In this document: positions 55,901 to 63,888 of the stretch, in pieces
Position numbering within the stretch: position 1 is the first letter of the stretch
Layout of the letters: each line of letters opens with the position of its first letter
From: Effrenium voratum
Lineage: Eukaryota > Sar > Dinophyceae > Suessiales > Symbiodiniaceae
Reading direction: 5' to 3'
DNA length: 64,000 bases
NCBI GenBank assembly: GCA_963377175.1
Contig: CAUJNA010003816.1
Span: 132,501 to 196,500, forward strand
Position numbers and translations under genes: made by a program
The notes under the pieces: generated by a model
Database searches by the model: none
Told to the model about the DNA's origin: nothing
The model's input: only the letters and a program-made list of their open reading frames with translations

Positions 55901-58900
55901 GGTCTGGACACAGAAACTATCCGTCCCTTTGGTTTCCGGTTGGGAAATTAATTGGCTTGGTGCCCACCGATTTCTTTTAGAGAGGGATGAGGTCCTCCCA
56001 TGGCGGTGAACTTCCAACTAATGAAGCACAGAATGCACCAAGGCCTGAGCATGACGCTTGTGGTTCCTTTGTGTACATTGTCCCCGTATTCCGGAGGGGG
56101 AGGACAACCAACAACAATTAACACCAACGCGCAGCGGATGGTGCATAGCAAACATGTGCCCAACCCACAAAGAATCGCCGCCAGATCTAAGGTCAATATT
56201 CAGCAGGTCTTCCCAAAGGAATTCGGTTTGTGGATGTTGAAGTAGTTGGAAACAAAAACAAATCAACAGTAAACTAGCGTATCTGCACAAATAAATATAC
56301 AAAGGTGCTCACACATATGTGTATATATATATGCATATATAATGTTATACATTACATACATGACATGGGTTTGAAAGATGCTTTGGTGCGACTCTCCCCA
56401 TGACTTCCATGAATTTCGAGCATGTTGCCAGCTCCTCCGGGGCCGGCAGAGGGTAGGGATCCGCGAAGTCGCCGGTCTTGTACCTCGTCTCAGTCTTTGG
56501 CGGTCCCTGTGACTCAAATGACTTTCAGCTTCGCTCGAAACGGCTGGCTTTGGGGGTCTGGTGGTCTGGTGGCTTGGTGGCTTGGTGGTTTGGGGTTGCT
56601 GGTTTTGAACTTTCTATCTACAAGGGTGTCAAACCTCAAACCAGCAATGCAAAACCACCAACCAAGGCTTGCCGCAGGTTTGTCTATTTTGTTGGGGGTA
56701 CCCTCCCAAAAACAAGCATAGAACCTGCACAAAGGTTCTGGGAAGATCATCTTCCTTTTGGGGGATCACTGTGCAGGCTCCATGTTTGTTTTGGGGAGGG
56801 TGTCTTTTGGGTTACTTTTGACCAGAAACCAAACGGGATCCTTCGCCCATTCGCCGTTTTTGGGGCCCCCAAAAAAAACAAAACGCACCTAAATGACAAG
56901 GAATTATTTCTAATCGGGAACCCCTCCGAAGTGGCTATCGAGGGTTTTATGCAGGTGTATCTTCTTGAAGTGAAAGGCAATTTCGTTTGGCCAAACATCA
57001 ATCATGCGACTGATCAACTTGCTGCACGTCAGTGGTTATGAACAATCCTCCTCCGCAAGAAGCCAACGACTGGTCTAGTCGGACCAGCGATCAAACTGAC
57101 TCGCCCAACCCCCTGAACATAGCTCAACCCTTCTTTGCCCGCACTTTCATATTTATCCAACAAAAACGACAAGTGTTTGTTTCCCCCCAAACCTCACCAG
57201 ATCAATTCCTGACACAGCAGGCCGTCGAGTGGCAGGTGCTTGCGCTGCTTGGCCTTGTTCTTGTCCAGCCAATCCTCCGCCTTGTCGTCCAGACCTGGCG
57301 GCAAAAGAGGAAGAAGAAGACTTCGGCTTCCCCAAGAGGACGCGACTGCTCCCTTCCTGAGCGGATGGGCCAAAAATTATACATAGTATATATATATATA
57401 TATATATAAAATAGTGATTGGCTAAACAAAGTCCAAGGTTTATATATGTATATATCTACTATATAAGCAATATAAAACGAAATGGTCCTGGCGAGAAGTT
57501 TCAAGTCCAGGATCTCAGGACTGAGACTAATCTTGGCGAAGCACGCTGATTTCTGAAGGACATGTCGTCAGTCATTGGTAACCATAGACTACTGGACAAT
57601 TTGACCAAAATGACTCCAGTTTGCCCTATCATGCGTTCCCAAAGTCCTTGAGGTTGGTAGTATGATTTTAACTGATTCAGGTTTTGCCAACAACCCCCCA
57701 ACAAACAACTATTCATGAACGGCAAGCGCCCGAAACGGGACTTGAGCGGTAGTTCAGATCGGAAATCTGGGGACCCCCCAGTCCGCGAGGAGTCCGCGCC
57801 TTCAAATCGCCACTTCTTGAGCTTGGCCTCCTGGGAAGCTCCGCCAGCTCCGGTTGCGAATATCCCTCTGGGCACATCCACAAAATGCGTGCAAATTGGA
57901 TGGATGAAGCCCGATTCGAATGGCGGGGTGCAAAACCACCTGGAGGGAACCTATTCCCTGGCAAGGTGTTTATCCACCACCGCAAAGCTTCAAATCCAAA
58001 CCAATCTAAACATTGTTTAAATAAATACCAACTAACATAATTTTGTGCAAAAACACAAATACCCATTGCTGTTGACAACCAAACTAGGGATTACCTGGCG
58101 TTCAAGGACCCGGACCATCGACTTGGGTTTCAGATAGATTACCAATCACCTCGTTTAACTTGCTTGATTGGAAGATGGGAAGACTTCAAACGCAAGGATT
58201 GTTCTCTGGCCGCTAAATAGGAGGTCTCAGAAAAAAAAAAAGAAAAAAAAAGAACACCCACCCTGTCTCACTTTCTTTTGGGCAACTCAAAGTGGGCAGT
58301 TCGCCTTCGTTGACCTTCTAGCAGCCATGGAAAAAGCAATGGATTCAAAGCTTTCCTGGAATTCCAGAAGCCTTTTAAAGCTTGCAAAGGTCGATGGATC
58401 AACTGCCCAGACCTCCCGTGGTGGCGAAAAGGTGCGGGCACACCTCGCTTGGAATTCAGCGCGCTAGAACGAGTGAACATATTTCCAGTAGTAATAGGTT
58501 CCCTTTAACGCCAATAGAACCTTGCTTTGAATTTTTAGATCCATCCGTTTGCTTCAGCCACCTGGACAAAATGCAATAGTGATAGCGTGCCTTTAAATCC
58601 AACAGAGTCTTGCTTGGATTTTTAGATCCATCCGTTTGCTTCATAGTGATAGCTTCCCTGTAAATTCAACAGAGCCTTGCTTAGATTTTTAGATCCATCC
58701 GTTTGCTTCATAGTGATAGCTTCCCTTGAAATCCAACAGGGGACAATACAAAACGTGTTCATTTCAGCAAATGGAAGGATCACGAGAAGTATGAAGCAAC
58801 TGCTGGGCGACTGGAGCGAGCCACAACCTCGAGCGAAAAAAGCCGCACACAGGACATGGCGCCTTGCCACAAACGTCGGCTCTCACTTGGAAACCCAGAA

Positions 58901-61900
58901 CGCAGCTCACTTCCTGAGATGGCCAAAACAAATATGAACTTGGCCTTTACCACCAGAAGGTTCTTCCGAAAGAACCAAAAAGTAAGAGGATCTCAGGAAA
59001 TGAGGCTGCCACTATAGGTAGCCAGCCATCTTCCTTTTGCAAAGTTCCCAGGGTTTCCTCATGGAATCACGAAAGCATGGAAAGGTGCTTGCCGCCATCC
59101 CCGACGACATGGTGGATGGACAAAAACTACAAAACGCATCAACCCCAATGAAACCTGGGATACACCACCCACCAAACTGGTGTGAACCCAGCGGAAGTTT
59201 GGCCCCCCCGGAAAGCCAACGAACCATAATTCTACTCTTGCGGCGTGATCTCGTTAAGGCCAGACCCCGCGCCGAAAATTCCATTCCAAAGCCTGCAAGC
59301 CTCCTTTGACTGGTCAAACTGACTGGCAAAAAAAAAACTGGAAATATGAGAAGCCCATGCTTCGAACTCAAACCCTGACCAACATGAGGGCACCAGGCCA
59401 ACTCGCTGGCGATAAGGGATCAAAGGGACTCAAAGCTTGCCAGGCCGATGCATCCGCGGGCCAGCGCTCCTGGGCTTGCTGGTTCTTCTTGTCCGTCAAC
59501 TCTCCCTTGATGGCGGCCTGATCCGAGGCCGGAGGTCGTGGCAGCGGGGCCCACGTGGTCCCGATATTTTGGGTGTGGTCCTTCTTTTTTAGGTTGGACC
59601 CCCCGGCAAATGCTTAGTGTCCTTGTGGCTTCTCTTTAAACTTTAACCCCCCCCTGCCGAAAACGGGTTCCCCCCGAAAAAAAGACGCAACCATTTAGAT
59701 GGCTCACTCTTTGGATCCACTAGTCATTTTCGAGGGCGTTCTCCAGACAAATCACACCCAGCTCATGTGCACAGGCTATGGATTGGTGCCAAGATGGGTA
59801 GGCCAAGATGGTTACGTTCCTGCAAATCAACGTGGATCCCAACAACCGGGTCGGTCTCCCCAAAGAAAGACCATCCTCTAAAAAATGCCGCAACGTGTGG
59901 GGTTCCATCTGAAAAATGCCAGGGAACGGTATGTCCTGTTCTCAGATTGTTTCCGTGGGTTTCAAAAGTTTAAAAGGGAGCTTTTGTACCTATGCCAAGG
60001 GCTCATTTGGGTATGAATGTTACGTGGAGCCTTTGGTGCACATCGTTCACACTTGTTGGTGGGGTCATTCGATTTCACGGCCAGTCGGCTGCAATCCCCC
60101 AGACAGGCTTGCTCCAAAACCCATGAGCCATAGGCACGAGAAACTTGCAGAAGGAAACCATAGAGGTGTGGGTCAAAACAAAACGACCAGGGGCCGCAGG
60201 TTTTAGTCTTTGGTTCCATTTACTAGGGTTCCATTTTCGGTACGCATTTTCGACCCACAGCCAATAGGAAACAAACCAGATCAAGCCAGACTTCCGAATC
60301 TTGGGGTTTATCTTCTTTCCCCCCGACCTGCCAGAACCTTGGTCAAAGGGGATTTGCATTGTCTTTTTATTGGGGAACCCTCTTTTGGTTGGTTTTAAAG
60401 GTAAGAACACCACTTCTTTTTTTAGGGGGAGCCGTAAAAAAAGACACGCCCATTCGGGCCACCTCGAGGACCCTCTTCCGACCCGACCCAAAACAGAACA
60501 GACTGGGTCCATCGTGACCTTTGGCTACCTGTGGTGCTTTCGGGGTGGAACAGACCGCAGAGGTCCATTCAAACCTAAAAGCCAAGGAAGATATTTGCAT
60601 CCCTCTTCTGTGGTTTTTTTGTTGCTTCCCTCGCCCCGAAGACCAGAGAACATATCCCACAAATTCAAGGGATGGACTCATAGGCAACCCTGTAGATCAG
60701 GCCGTACCATTCCCGATACAAACCCCTCAGTTGCCTGGGCCCAAACAGACCTCAGGGACCCCACAAGGCGGTCGATGGGCTTTTCCTGCCAATGGTCCCA
60801 TGTACGGACCTTTGATCAACCCCCATATCTTCGGGGTTGAGCTGACTTCAGCCTTGCGCCTGCTCAATGCTTTTGGTTTCGGGACCGGCTCCGGAGCCTG
60901 GCCTCGAGCCACTCCATTTCTGGGCCGTCGTTCCGGTTGTTCAGGTGAATCAACCTCGGCCCGCGACCCCCACTCGCGGCAAAAACATAGCTTCGTGGAT
61001 CCCTCTGAACCAGCCCCAAAAAGGGTCGCCTCAAAGAAACACAAAACCCATTCTCATCGGCTTGCCTCTAATTGGTTTGGATTGGTGGCTTGGAGGGTTG
61101 GGGCGGGGTGGCATTGGTTCGGATTACCTGATTTCAGGTACGGAATTCAGAGATTTGGATCATGAGAACATGACATTTGTGGGCCCATTCTCTTTGGCAA
61201 AGCCACCACCCCGCCCCCAACGTGGTAACTAGCTTGAATCGAGGAACCACACAACCTACCACTTTCTGACTTTGATGAGCCGCAAGAACTGCCGAACTAG
61301 CAACTCCGCTTCTACAAAAGCTATCTGCCGATTTAGGACACCTCAAGCTTCCGAATCCAGCCCGGCGAAGCCTCGCTCTCCAAGCCCGTGGAGGAACCAC
61401 TGAATTTGCTTCTCCGTAAGGGCGGGCTTCGTTTGAGGGACTAGCACTCGAAAATATACAGAATTGGTCGCAACTCGGGGGCCCCAAAGTATTTCGCGGC
61501 CTAAATGTATCCTTTAAACGACCCTGAGAATGGTTACAAGTTAACTAGCATGGATGCTATAAGTATTGCAAGTATGGAACACATGTTGCTATTTAACAGG
61601 GCTTTGCGGGTGGATGTGGTTGGCTATCCGCCGTAGCGTTCAAGTTTCCTCGAAGATGGTTTCCGCTCCCAAGCTACAACTAGGTACACGAACTACTACT
61701 AGCCTCCCAGGGGGAAATGTGGCATGTATCCTTGATGTAGCGTTTGTTTTTTCCTCGCGGTTATCCCATTAAGCCTCGGGGCCCTGAAAGTTTCGATTTG
61801 GGGTGGACAGTTAAACAAACCTCGGTATCGCTTTGGGGGTGACCGAACCGAGCAAATCGATCAGAGAGAGTCGCTGTGCGGGAGCGTTCCCGTTGAGATC

Positions 61901-63327
61901 CGGCGTGGTGGTGTCCGCGCCGTGCTCCACCAGCCATTGCAAGCACCTGGATTCAGCTCGCGGCTCGCGGCTGGCGGCGGGGCCTGACCTTCTGACGGGT
62001 ACGTCAGGGAAGTCGTTCATATCCACTGTGCACAAGTGCCCTAAGTGGGGAGCTTGACCCCCCCCCCAAAACGGGAGCTGCTTGCAATTTGTGCAACAAA
62101 AAGTGTATGGGGCGAGTCCAACTGATTCGCTGCTAACAAGCAAGTTCATGAGCATGATGAAGCTACATAATTGACATCTGAGCGTAAAGGAGCAGTCAGG
62201 GACACTACCCATTCCCCTTTTCAAACACGCCTGCAGCCAAGCCTTGCCAGCCTAATTGCTTATGAAGGCCTATCTCGGGTTCGGAAGCCAAGCGACTACG
62301 AAGACCCCGTGGCCTGAACTCTGCCAGCTGTCACTTGGAGAGCTTCTCCTCTGTCAACTGAACAACACCTTGTACACACCCAAACATGGATTGCCAGAGC
62401 TAATTACTTAGCAATCTTTGCGCCTCGGACCCACTTTGTTCTCAGCATATCCATGATTGTCAATTCTCAAACCAGACAAATTCCACCTGCTGCATGGGTG
62501 CGGATCTTTCGTATGATGCATCCTGAATGCCCATTGCATGAAGCTAAATCACAGTTTAGCCGAAAAGGGCACCCTCAAAAACCAAAAAGCACGCTCACTC
62601 GAGCTTCAGCGTCCTTTTGGTTCCCTCTTATAAAACACCTCAAAGGGGCACCCCTCCCCCCAAAACAAACGCATGGCATGAAACGAAACCAGAGTTTGGC
62701 TCCCCCGCCACCCCTAAAAAAAGGGGGGAGGTCCTCCACACATAGTTCCGCGCCATCGCATTTCCACTTCGAATTGGTCGCCGGAAACGTCCCAACTGCA
62801 GGCGGTGGAAGCTGGGTGCGCGCGCCAGGGGGTGCCGTAGCGCACCGAGTACCAGGCAGGCCTCGGAATCGATGGCTTGATGTCTGAGAGTGCGTTGTCT
62901 TACCTTCCCTGTTGCTGAGCAGGGAATGAGAAATGGAATGAACCTGGGGATTCCAGACTAAAGGAAACCATGGGGGATGGATTTTCTTGGGGTCATTCAC
63001 TCATTCCCTGCTGAGCACCAGCAAATTTGTTTGGGTTCTTGTCAAGTTTGCAAACAACAACAAACACCCAATGCGTTTCTATAAACAACAAGCAAGCCCA
63101 ATGCAAGGTTTTATGACAACCCAATGGTTTGCACGTTGGGGACTGCATCGTGTTCCTTAAACCTCTAGATGCCAGAACGCATGTGATTCTTGTATGTTGC
63201 CATGGTTTACCGCTAGTATCCCTTGTGGGTTGACCCCGTCTTTGGAAGGACACTGGCCCAATAAATGGTCTACAGGTGTGTCAGCCAACTGAGATCCGTT
63301 CCCCGGCAAGATGCCGTTCGATAGCTC
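25908..63327 (-). CDS. fabD: Ankyrin-repeat / malonyl-CoA:ACP transacylase (MCAT) fusion gene
   Basis: The C-terminal part is a complete FabD/MCAT domain, which moves malonyl groups from CoA to acyl carrier protein in type II fatty-acid synthesis. Visible in order are LFPGQGSQYKGM, LEKAEAVLGWSVKKLCLEGP, the nucleophile elbow AGLSLGEYT (active Ser), VKLRAAAMQ with its Arg, QIANVLFPAGF, GGAFHTPLMEP (active His), VYFNITG, LWEQTVRHM, FFEVGPHKQL and IDQDAF..T.N. Upstream and in continuous phase lie ankyrin-like sequence (LQWLVEHGADTTTPDLNG) and a charged linker. The 5' end may lie beyond the window. The gene has about 29 exons, with 23 of 28 proposed donors GC. If the ankyrin part is a separate gene, the MCAT start must lie in the linker; no strong internal start is seen. 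Confidence 0.85.
27121..27176 (-). CDS. fabD: MCAT exon (VKDFFEVGPHKQLKAMIK)
   Basis: Matches FYEVGPGKVL.G.IKRI. The usual GPGK is GPHK here. Acceptor GCAGAG, donor GC, split Arg codon. Confidence 0.93.
28746..28772. repeat. (CT)n microsatellite
   Basis: About 13 CT units followed by a GT-rich run; intronic. Confidence 0.9.
28911..28968 (-). CDS. fabD: MCAT exon (QMTSEVLWEQTVRHMVFDG)
   Basis: Matches QLTSPVLWE.TV..M...G of FabD. Acceptor TCGCAG, donor GT. Confidence 0.92.
29014..29113. mobile_element. Family D element
   Basis: TTGGTTGACGTTGGAAGGGG to TTTCCCAACAACCATG. Nearly identical at its left end to the copy at 14664, 14 kb away in the other gene. Confidence 0.7.
29136..29235. mobile_element. 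Family B element, opposite orientation
   Basis: GGGTGTGGCTCGCAATTTAAC to TTTTTGAGCCATACCC, with ACGT flanking on both sides. Confidence 0.7.
29958..29994 (-). CDS. fabD: MCAT 37-nt exon (SKPAEFVDYMK)
   Basis: Eleven codons with split ends, matching .DP..I...L..Q before TSPV.W. Acceptor AACAG, donor GC. Confidence 0.88.
30733..30776 (-). CDS. fabD: MCAT exon (CAVYFNITGKKVPA)
   Basis: Matches PV..NVTG.PV.. of FabD. Acceptor GGCAG, donor GC, both codons split consistently. Confidence 0.9.
30902..30955. repeat. AT-rich microsatellite
   Basis: Interrupted TATATA tract. Similar tracts occur at 38727-38802, 56318-56344 and 57384-57409. Confidence 0.85.
31217..31328. mobile_element. Family F element
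   Basis: CTAGGTCCTGTCGAGAG to CACTACAGTTGGACCTAG, with GTACCAACTTTTC and TTTTAGTAGCGGAACCCTCC inside. Confidence 0.65.
31727..31776 (-). CDS. fabD: MCAT exon (ELEQAIDAAFPKMKPP)
   Basis: Sixteen codons plus two bases, matching the helix and strand before IPVISNV. Acceptor CGACAG, donor GC; the split Arg joins to CAVYFNITG. Confidence 0.85.
32994..33050 (-). CDS. fabD: MCAT exon with catalytic His (GGAFHTPLMEPAKKEL)
   Basis: GAFHTPLMEP carries the active-site histidine of the Ser-His dyad. Acceptor GGCAG. The donor is GC (or GA three bases earlier). Confidence 0.92.
34215..34370 (+). repeat. Dispersed repeat, copy 1 (FHDDEP segment)
   Basis: Matches 38340-38515. The most conserved part reads CTTCCATGATGACGAACCT and GTGATGTCCCAGTGCCATCC. 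On the plus strand both copies stay open and code GTG-F-FHDDEP-YF. Confidence 0.7.
34624..34653 (-). CDS. fabD: MCAT 30-nt exon (ARALQARPIK)
   Basis: Ten codons in the place of AKSFKARMTV. Acceptor CGTCAG, donor GC. About three residues expected before GAFH are absent, so a further micro-exon may have been missed. Confidence 0.65.
34676..34925. mobile_element. Family A element interrupted by a family B element
   Basis: A ends are seen at both sides (TCCATTTGCTTCC on the left, TTGAGCAAATGGAAG on the right) but about 110 bp of family B (34720-34831) sits in the middle. Confidence 0.75.
34720..34831. mobile_element. Family B element nested inside family A
   Basis: Starts CTGTGGGTGCAAAAC and ends TTGCACTTTCACCCAGACCC, with the family interior CCTGGCAAATGGAAACATGG and AAAACCTGC. 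Younger than the surrounding A element. Confidence 0.7.
35526..35614 (-). CDS. fabD: MCAT exon (QIANVLFPAGFTCGGSKAAI)
   Basis: Matches QIANYLCPGN..VSGS..G.D. of FabD. Acceptor TTCCAG, donor GC. Twenty-nine codons, one of the longest exons in the gene. Confidence 0.93.
35647..35745. mobile_element. Family A inverted-repeat element
   Basis: About 99 bp from CTTCTATTTGGATAAGACCC to CTTAAGCAACTGGAA, with CCAGTAGTGATAAATTCC in the middle; 33 bp upstream (minus strand) of the exon at 35526-35614. Confidence 0.7.
36329..36359 (-). CDS. fabD: MCAT 31-nt exon (EAKGDSPDAV)
   Basis: Ten codons plus T; the split Cys codon gives AVC-QIANVLFP. Acceptor GCAAG, donor GC. It corresponds to the variable stretch before VQIANYLCPGN. 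Confidence 0.85.
37702..37827. mobile_element. Family C element
   Basis: CCATGGGTCGAAATCCCGTAC to GGTTTTGACCACCACAGCC, about 126 bp, with TCACCTACCCCAAAATGGG inside. ATCT flanks both ends. Confidence 0.7.
37866..37919 (-). CDS. fabD: MCAT exon (SMCSVAGLDRNTVERLCA)
   Basis: Eighteen codons matching GMVSVIGLD...VE.LC. Acceptor GGCAG, donor GC, phase 0/0. Confidence 0.9.
38340..38515 (+). repeat. Dispersed repeat, copy 2 (FHDDEP segment)
   Basis: Second copy, coding VGTGIFHDDEPGYFDILWC on the plus strand, antisense to the MCAT gene and within one of its introns. Possibly a fragment of a larger mobile element; I do not recognise the protein. Confidence 0.7.
38821..38885 (-). CDS. fabD: MCAT exon (LQLVKLRAAAMQKATETS)
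   Basis: Matches L.LVKLRGEAMQ; the Arg binds the malonyl carboxylate in FabD. Acceptor TGCGAG, donor GC. Confidence 0.92.
39058..39141. mobile_element. Family B element, diverged, opposite orientation
   Basis: GGGTATGGATCAAAGTTAAG to TATTCTTGACCCACAGC, with the GACCGCAGGTC interior. Confidence 0.6.
40163..40192 (-). CDS. fabD: MCAT 30-nt exon (AAGVLEFED)
   Basis: Nine whole codons with split Cys codons on both sides, matching FAGALSFEDGL. Acceptor GTTTAG, donor GC. The length matches FabD exactly. Confidence 0.87.
42822..42861 (-). CDS. fabD: MCAT exon with nucleophile elbow (AGLSLGEYT)
   Basis: AVAGLSLGEYTAI carries the active-site serine of the GHSLGE motif; His is replaced by Leu (GLSLGE), as in plant and algal MCAT. 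Acceptor ACGCAG, GC donor in phase 1. Confidence 0.93.
44107..44146 (-). CDS. fabD: MCAT exon (KREMVDRVQAARS)
   Basis: Thirteen codons leading up to the AGLSLGEYT elbow. Acceptor GCTCAG, donor GT. The sequence is poorly conserved, as elsewhere in the family, so support is mainly phase. Confidence 0.6.
45500..45541 (-). CDS. fabD: MCAT exon (FVAGMAGIELMKQ)
   Basis: Thirteen codons with both ends split, matching the SLAAVELL helix. Acceptor TGTGAG; the donor would be GA. It carries about four more residues than plant MCAT at this point. Confidence 0.65.
45788..45868. mobile_element. Family F element, left part
   Basis: TACGTCCTCCAGTAGAGAGG, AGAATAAGGGTACCAACTTT and TCTATTTTGGTAGGGGA match the left two thirds of F; the right terminus is not recognisable. 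Confidence 0.6.
47410..50560. repeat. Large imperfect inverted repeat (foldback structure)
   Basis: Left arm about 47410-48775, right arm about 49137-50560, spacer about 360 bp. The arms are reverse complements with scattered differences. For example, the 62-residue open frame at 48265-48453 (minus) and the one at 49496-49684 (plus) differ at only two residues. Within each arm a unit of about 190 bp carrying CGTATTGCCCC and GGTGCCATTGCCAG is repeated. No transposase frame is seen. Confidence 0.85.
48895..48990. repeat. TTTCACG repeats in the palindrome spacer
   Basis: Short repeats of CCTTTCACGAGTAGRCAGG and then TTTTCACGC/GATTCACGC occur in the spacer between the two arms. Confidence 0.6.
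51492..51544 (-). CDS. fabD: MCAT exon (EQLSATEYCQPIMWACS)
   Basis: Matches LN.TEYTQPAI...S of FabD. Acceptor GTACAG. The GC donor in phase 2 is required by the next exon. It is followed by the largest intron of the window, which holds the long inverted repeat. Confidence 0.88.
52262..52352. mobile_element. Family A element, diverged
   Basis: Has GTCCAGTAGTGAGTCATAAG, CCCTTGAAAACCGACAGGG and TTTCAGCAAATGG; the left inverted terminus is not clear. Confidence 0.5.
52440..52512. repeat. AAT/ACT trinucleotide repeat tract
   Basis: Mixed AAT, ACT and CAA triplets over about 70 bp; intronic. Confidence 0.85.
52574..52637 (-). CDS. fabD: MCAT exon (LEKAEAVLGWSVKKLCLEGP)
   Basis: Matches the FabD helix F.EA.E.LG.DL..LC.EGPE. 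Acceptor CGCCAG, donor GC, phase 0 out. Confidence 0.92.
52818..52975 (+). repeat. GC-rich minisatellite coding Glu/Pro/Ala on the plus strand
   Basis: GAGCCGGCCGAG units and a longer AAGCCGGCTGAGGCCCAGGA unit. On the plus strand it reads EPAEEPAEEPVEEAAKKPAE and sits in a 246-codon open frame, antisense within an MCAT intron. Confidence 0.75.
53476..53534 (-). CDS. fabD: MCAT exon (GSQYKGMLQNCLEIPAVEK)
   Basis: Completes the PGQGSQY box whose Gln lines the oxyanion site in FabD. Acceptor GCCCAG; GC donor splits the Met codon of VEKM-LEKAEAVLG. Confidence 0.9.
53845..53910. repeat. GGATGTGGTT tandem repeats
   Basis: Repeated TTGGATGTGGATGTGG motifs; a related run occurs near 54035-54060. 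Confidence 0.8.
54103..54221. mobile_element. Family F element with long inverted termini
   Basis: CTAGGTCCTCCAGTAG at the left and CTACTGGGGGACCTAG at the right are near-perfect inverted repeats. Interior matches the copies at 1459, 31217 and 45788 (TCTATTTTAGTAGGGG). TATT lies at both flanks. Confidence 0.8.
54286..54361 (-). CDS. fabD: MCAT exon, LFPGQ start of catalytic domain
   Basis: Gives PRPPAKSKPPLPVAMLFPGQ; LFPGQ is the N-terminal box of acyltransferases. Acceptor TCAAG, GC donor in phase 0, so it joins as LFPGQ-GSQYKGM. Confidence 0.88.
55056..55154. mobile_element. Family B element
   Basis: GCTGTGGGTCAAAAATGGG to TTTATTTTTGACCCACAC with ATTT on both sides; interior TTGCCCTGGTAAATGGAACC. 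Confidence 0.75.
55791..55831 (-). CDS. fabD: Linker exon (ELWAKMDLFAPQR)
   Basis: Thirteen codons plus two bases, acceptor CCTCAG, donor GC. It has the only methionine close to the MCAT domain (KMDLF) that could serve as an internal start. Confidence 0.6.
56405..56483 (-). CDS. fabD: Linker exon (YKTGDFADPYPLPAPEELAT)
   Basis: Twenty-six codons, acceptor ACGAG, donor GT. The proline-rich PYPLPAPEE stretch looks like an ordered linker ahead of the MCAT domain. Confidence 0.75.
57219..57294 (-). CDS. fabD: Linker exon (LDDKAEDWLDKNKAKQRKHL)
   Basis: Twenty-four codons with split codons at both ends, acceptor GCCAG, donor GC. It runs on as PLDGL-YKTGDFADPYP. Confidence 0.75.
57800..57830 (-). 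CDS. fabD: Linker 31-nt exon (EAKLKKWRFE)
   Basis: Ten codons plus one base; acceptor TCCCAG, donor GC. The split Gly codon joins to LDDKAEDWLDKNK. Confidence 0.65.
58480..58788. repeat. Tandem internal duplication of a family A element
   Basis: A segment of about 66-85 bp (TTAGATCCATCCGTTTGCTTC, TAGTGATAGCTTCCCT, AATCCAACAGAGCCTTGC) occurs three to four times and ends in a normal A terminus (TTTCAGCAAATGGAAG). Confidence 0.75.
59437..59517 (-). CDS. fabD: Linker exon (IKGELTDKKNQQAQERWPAD)
   Basis: Twenty-seven codons, phase 0/0, hydrophilic and probably helical; acceptor GATCAG, donor GC. No domain is recognised. Confidence 0.7.
60165..60261. mobile_element. Family B element, opposite orientation
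   Basis: GGTGTGGGTCAAAACAAAACG to TTTTCGACCCACAGC with the CCGCAGGTTTTAGTC interior; ATAG on both flanks. Confidence 0.75.
60903..60954 (-). CDS. fabD: Ankyrin exon (LIHLNNRNDGPEMEWLE)
   Basis: Seventeen codons that continue the repeat (DLNG-LIHL...G.EMEWL). Acceptor GCCGAG, donor GC, leaving phase 0. Confidence 0.6.
61890..61946 (-). CDS. fabD: Ankyrin exon (LQWLVEHGADTTTPDLNG)
   Basis: Eighteen codons with the ankyrin signature helix-GAD-turn-DLNG. Acceptor ATCCAG; a GA donor is chosen because it leaves phase 2 and yields DLNG-LIHLN. Clear protein-like sequence. Confidence 0.75.
62826..62861 (-). CDS. fabD: Ankyrin exon (PAWYSVRYGTPW)
   Basis: Eleven codons with split codons on both sides (phase 2 in and out). 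Acceptor CCGAG, donor GC. It continues into CLQWLVEHGAD, matching the ankyrin pattern LH.AVRYG...CL.WL.EHGAD. Confidence 0.6.
63308..63327 (-). CDS. fabD: Candidate ankyrin exon (ELSNGI)
   Basis: Six codons plus two bases, acceptor TTCGAG, donor GC. Joining gives NGILPAWYSVRYGTPW, which reads like the loop and first helix of an ankyrin repeat. An upstream acceptor could lengthen it to include SIGVDLFE. Confidence 0.4.
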
Positions 63328-63688
63328 CTCGAATAGATCAACCCCGATAGATCCGGCCCAAGAACGCCTCCCAAGATCTGCGTGACACACCCCTCGCGAA
63401 CAAAGATCTGCTGCCAACATCACTCAAAAGATGCTTCCTTAATTTTCATGGGGGCTGGGGGGGGGGGAGGGATGGGGGGAGGGAGCACGAATAAGCTCAT
63501 TAAGCCCTTACCTGCCCCTGCTCCTATGAGTTTTCAGTTGACTGAAGTTGCGGCTGGCTGGTTCTCAGGGAATCATTTGTGGGCTGGAAATGAACCGTCT
63601 GGGATTCCTAGAAAACCAGTCGGATGCTTCTGCAAATATTACAATTCCCTTTTGAAGCACAGCATTTTCAATCAAAGGACCTACATGG

Positions 63689-63799
63689 CCATGGGTCAAA
63701 AGCCCGTAACCCCAGTGAACCTCCCAATCCACACTAAAATAGACTAAAATGGGTGGTGCACCTACCCCAAAATGGCACTATTGGTTTTGACCCACAGCC
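63689..63799. mobile_element. Family C element with target-site duplication
   Basis: CCATGGGTCAAAAGCCCGTAA to GGTTTTGACCCACAGCC. ACATGG occurs at 63683-63688 and 63800-63805. Same interior as the copy at 37702. Confidence 0.8.
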
Positions 63800-63888
63800 A
63801 CATGGCAAAAACGCTCGTAGACTTGCTCGAAACCCATGTTTGCAGAAGTTCAGTTTGGGATCTGAATCTAAATTGGTTCAGCCTTTTA

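Larger units (their letters stand above)
52638..63307. other. Introns of the ankyrin/linker part of the MCAT gene
   Basis: Contains a plus-strand Glu/Pro/Ala-coding minisatellite (52818-52975), GGATGT repeats (53845-53910), F at 54103-54221, B at 55056-55154 and 60165-60261, AT microsatellites, and a tandem A array (58480-58788). No separate gene is recognised. Confidence 0.5.
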
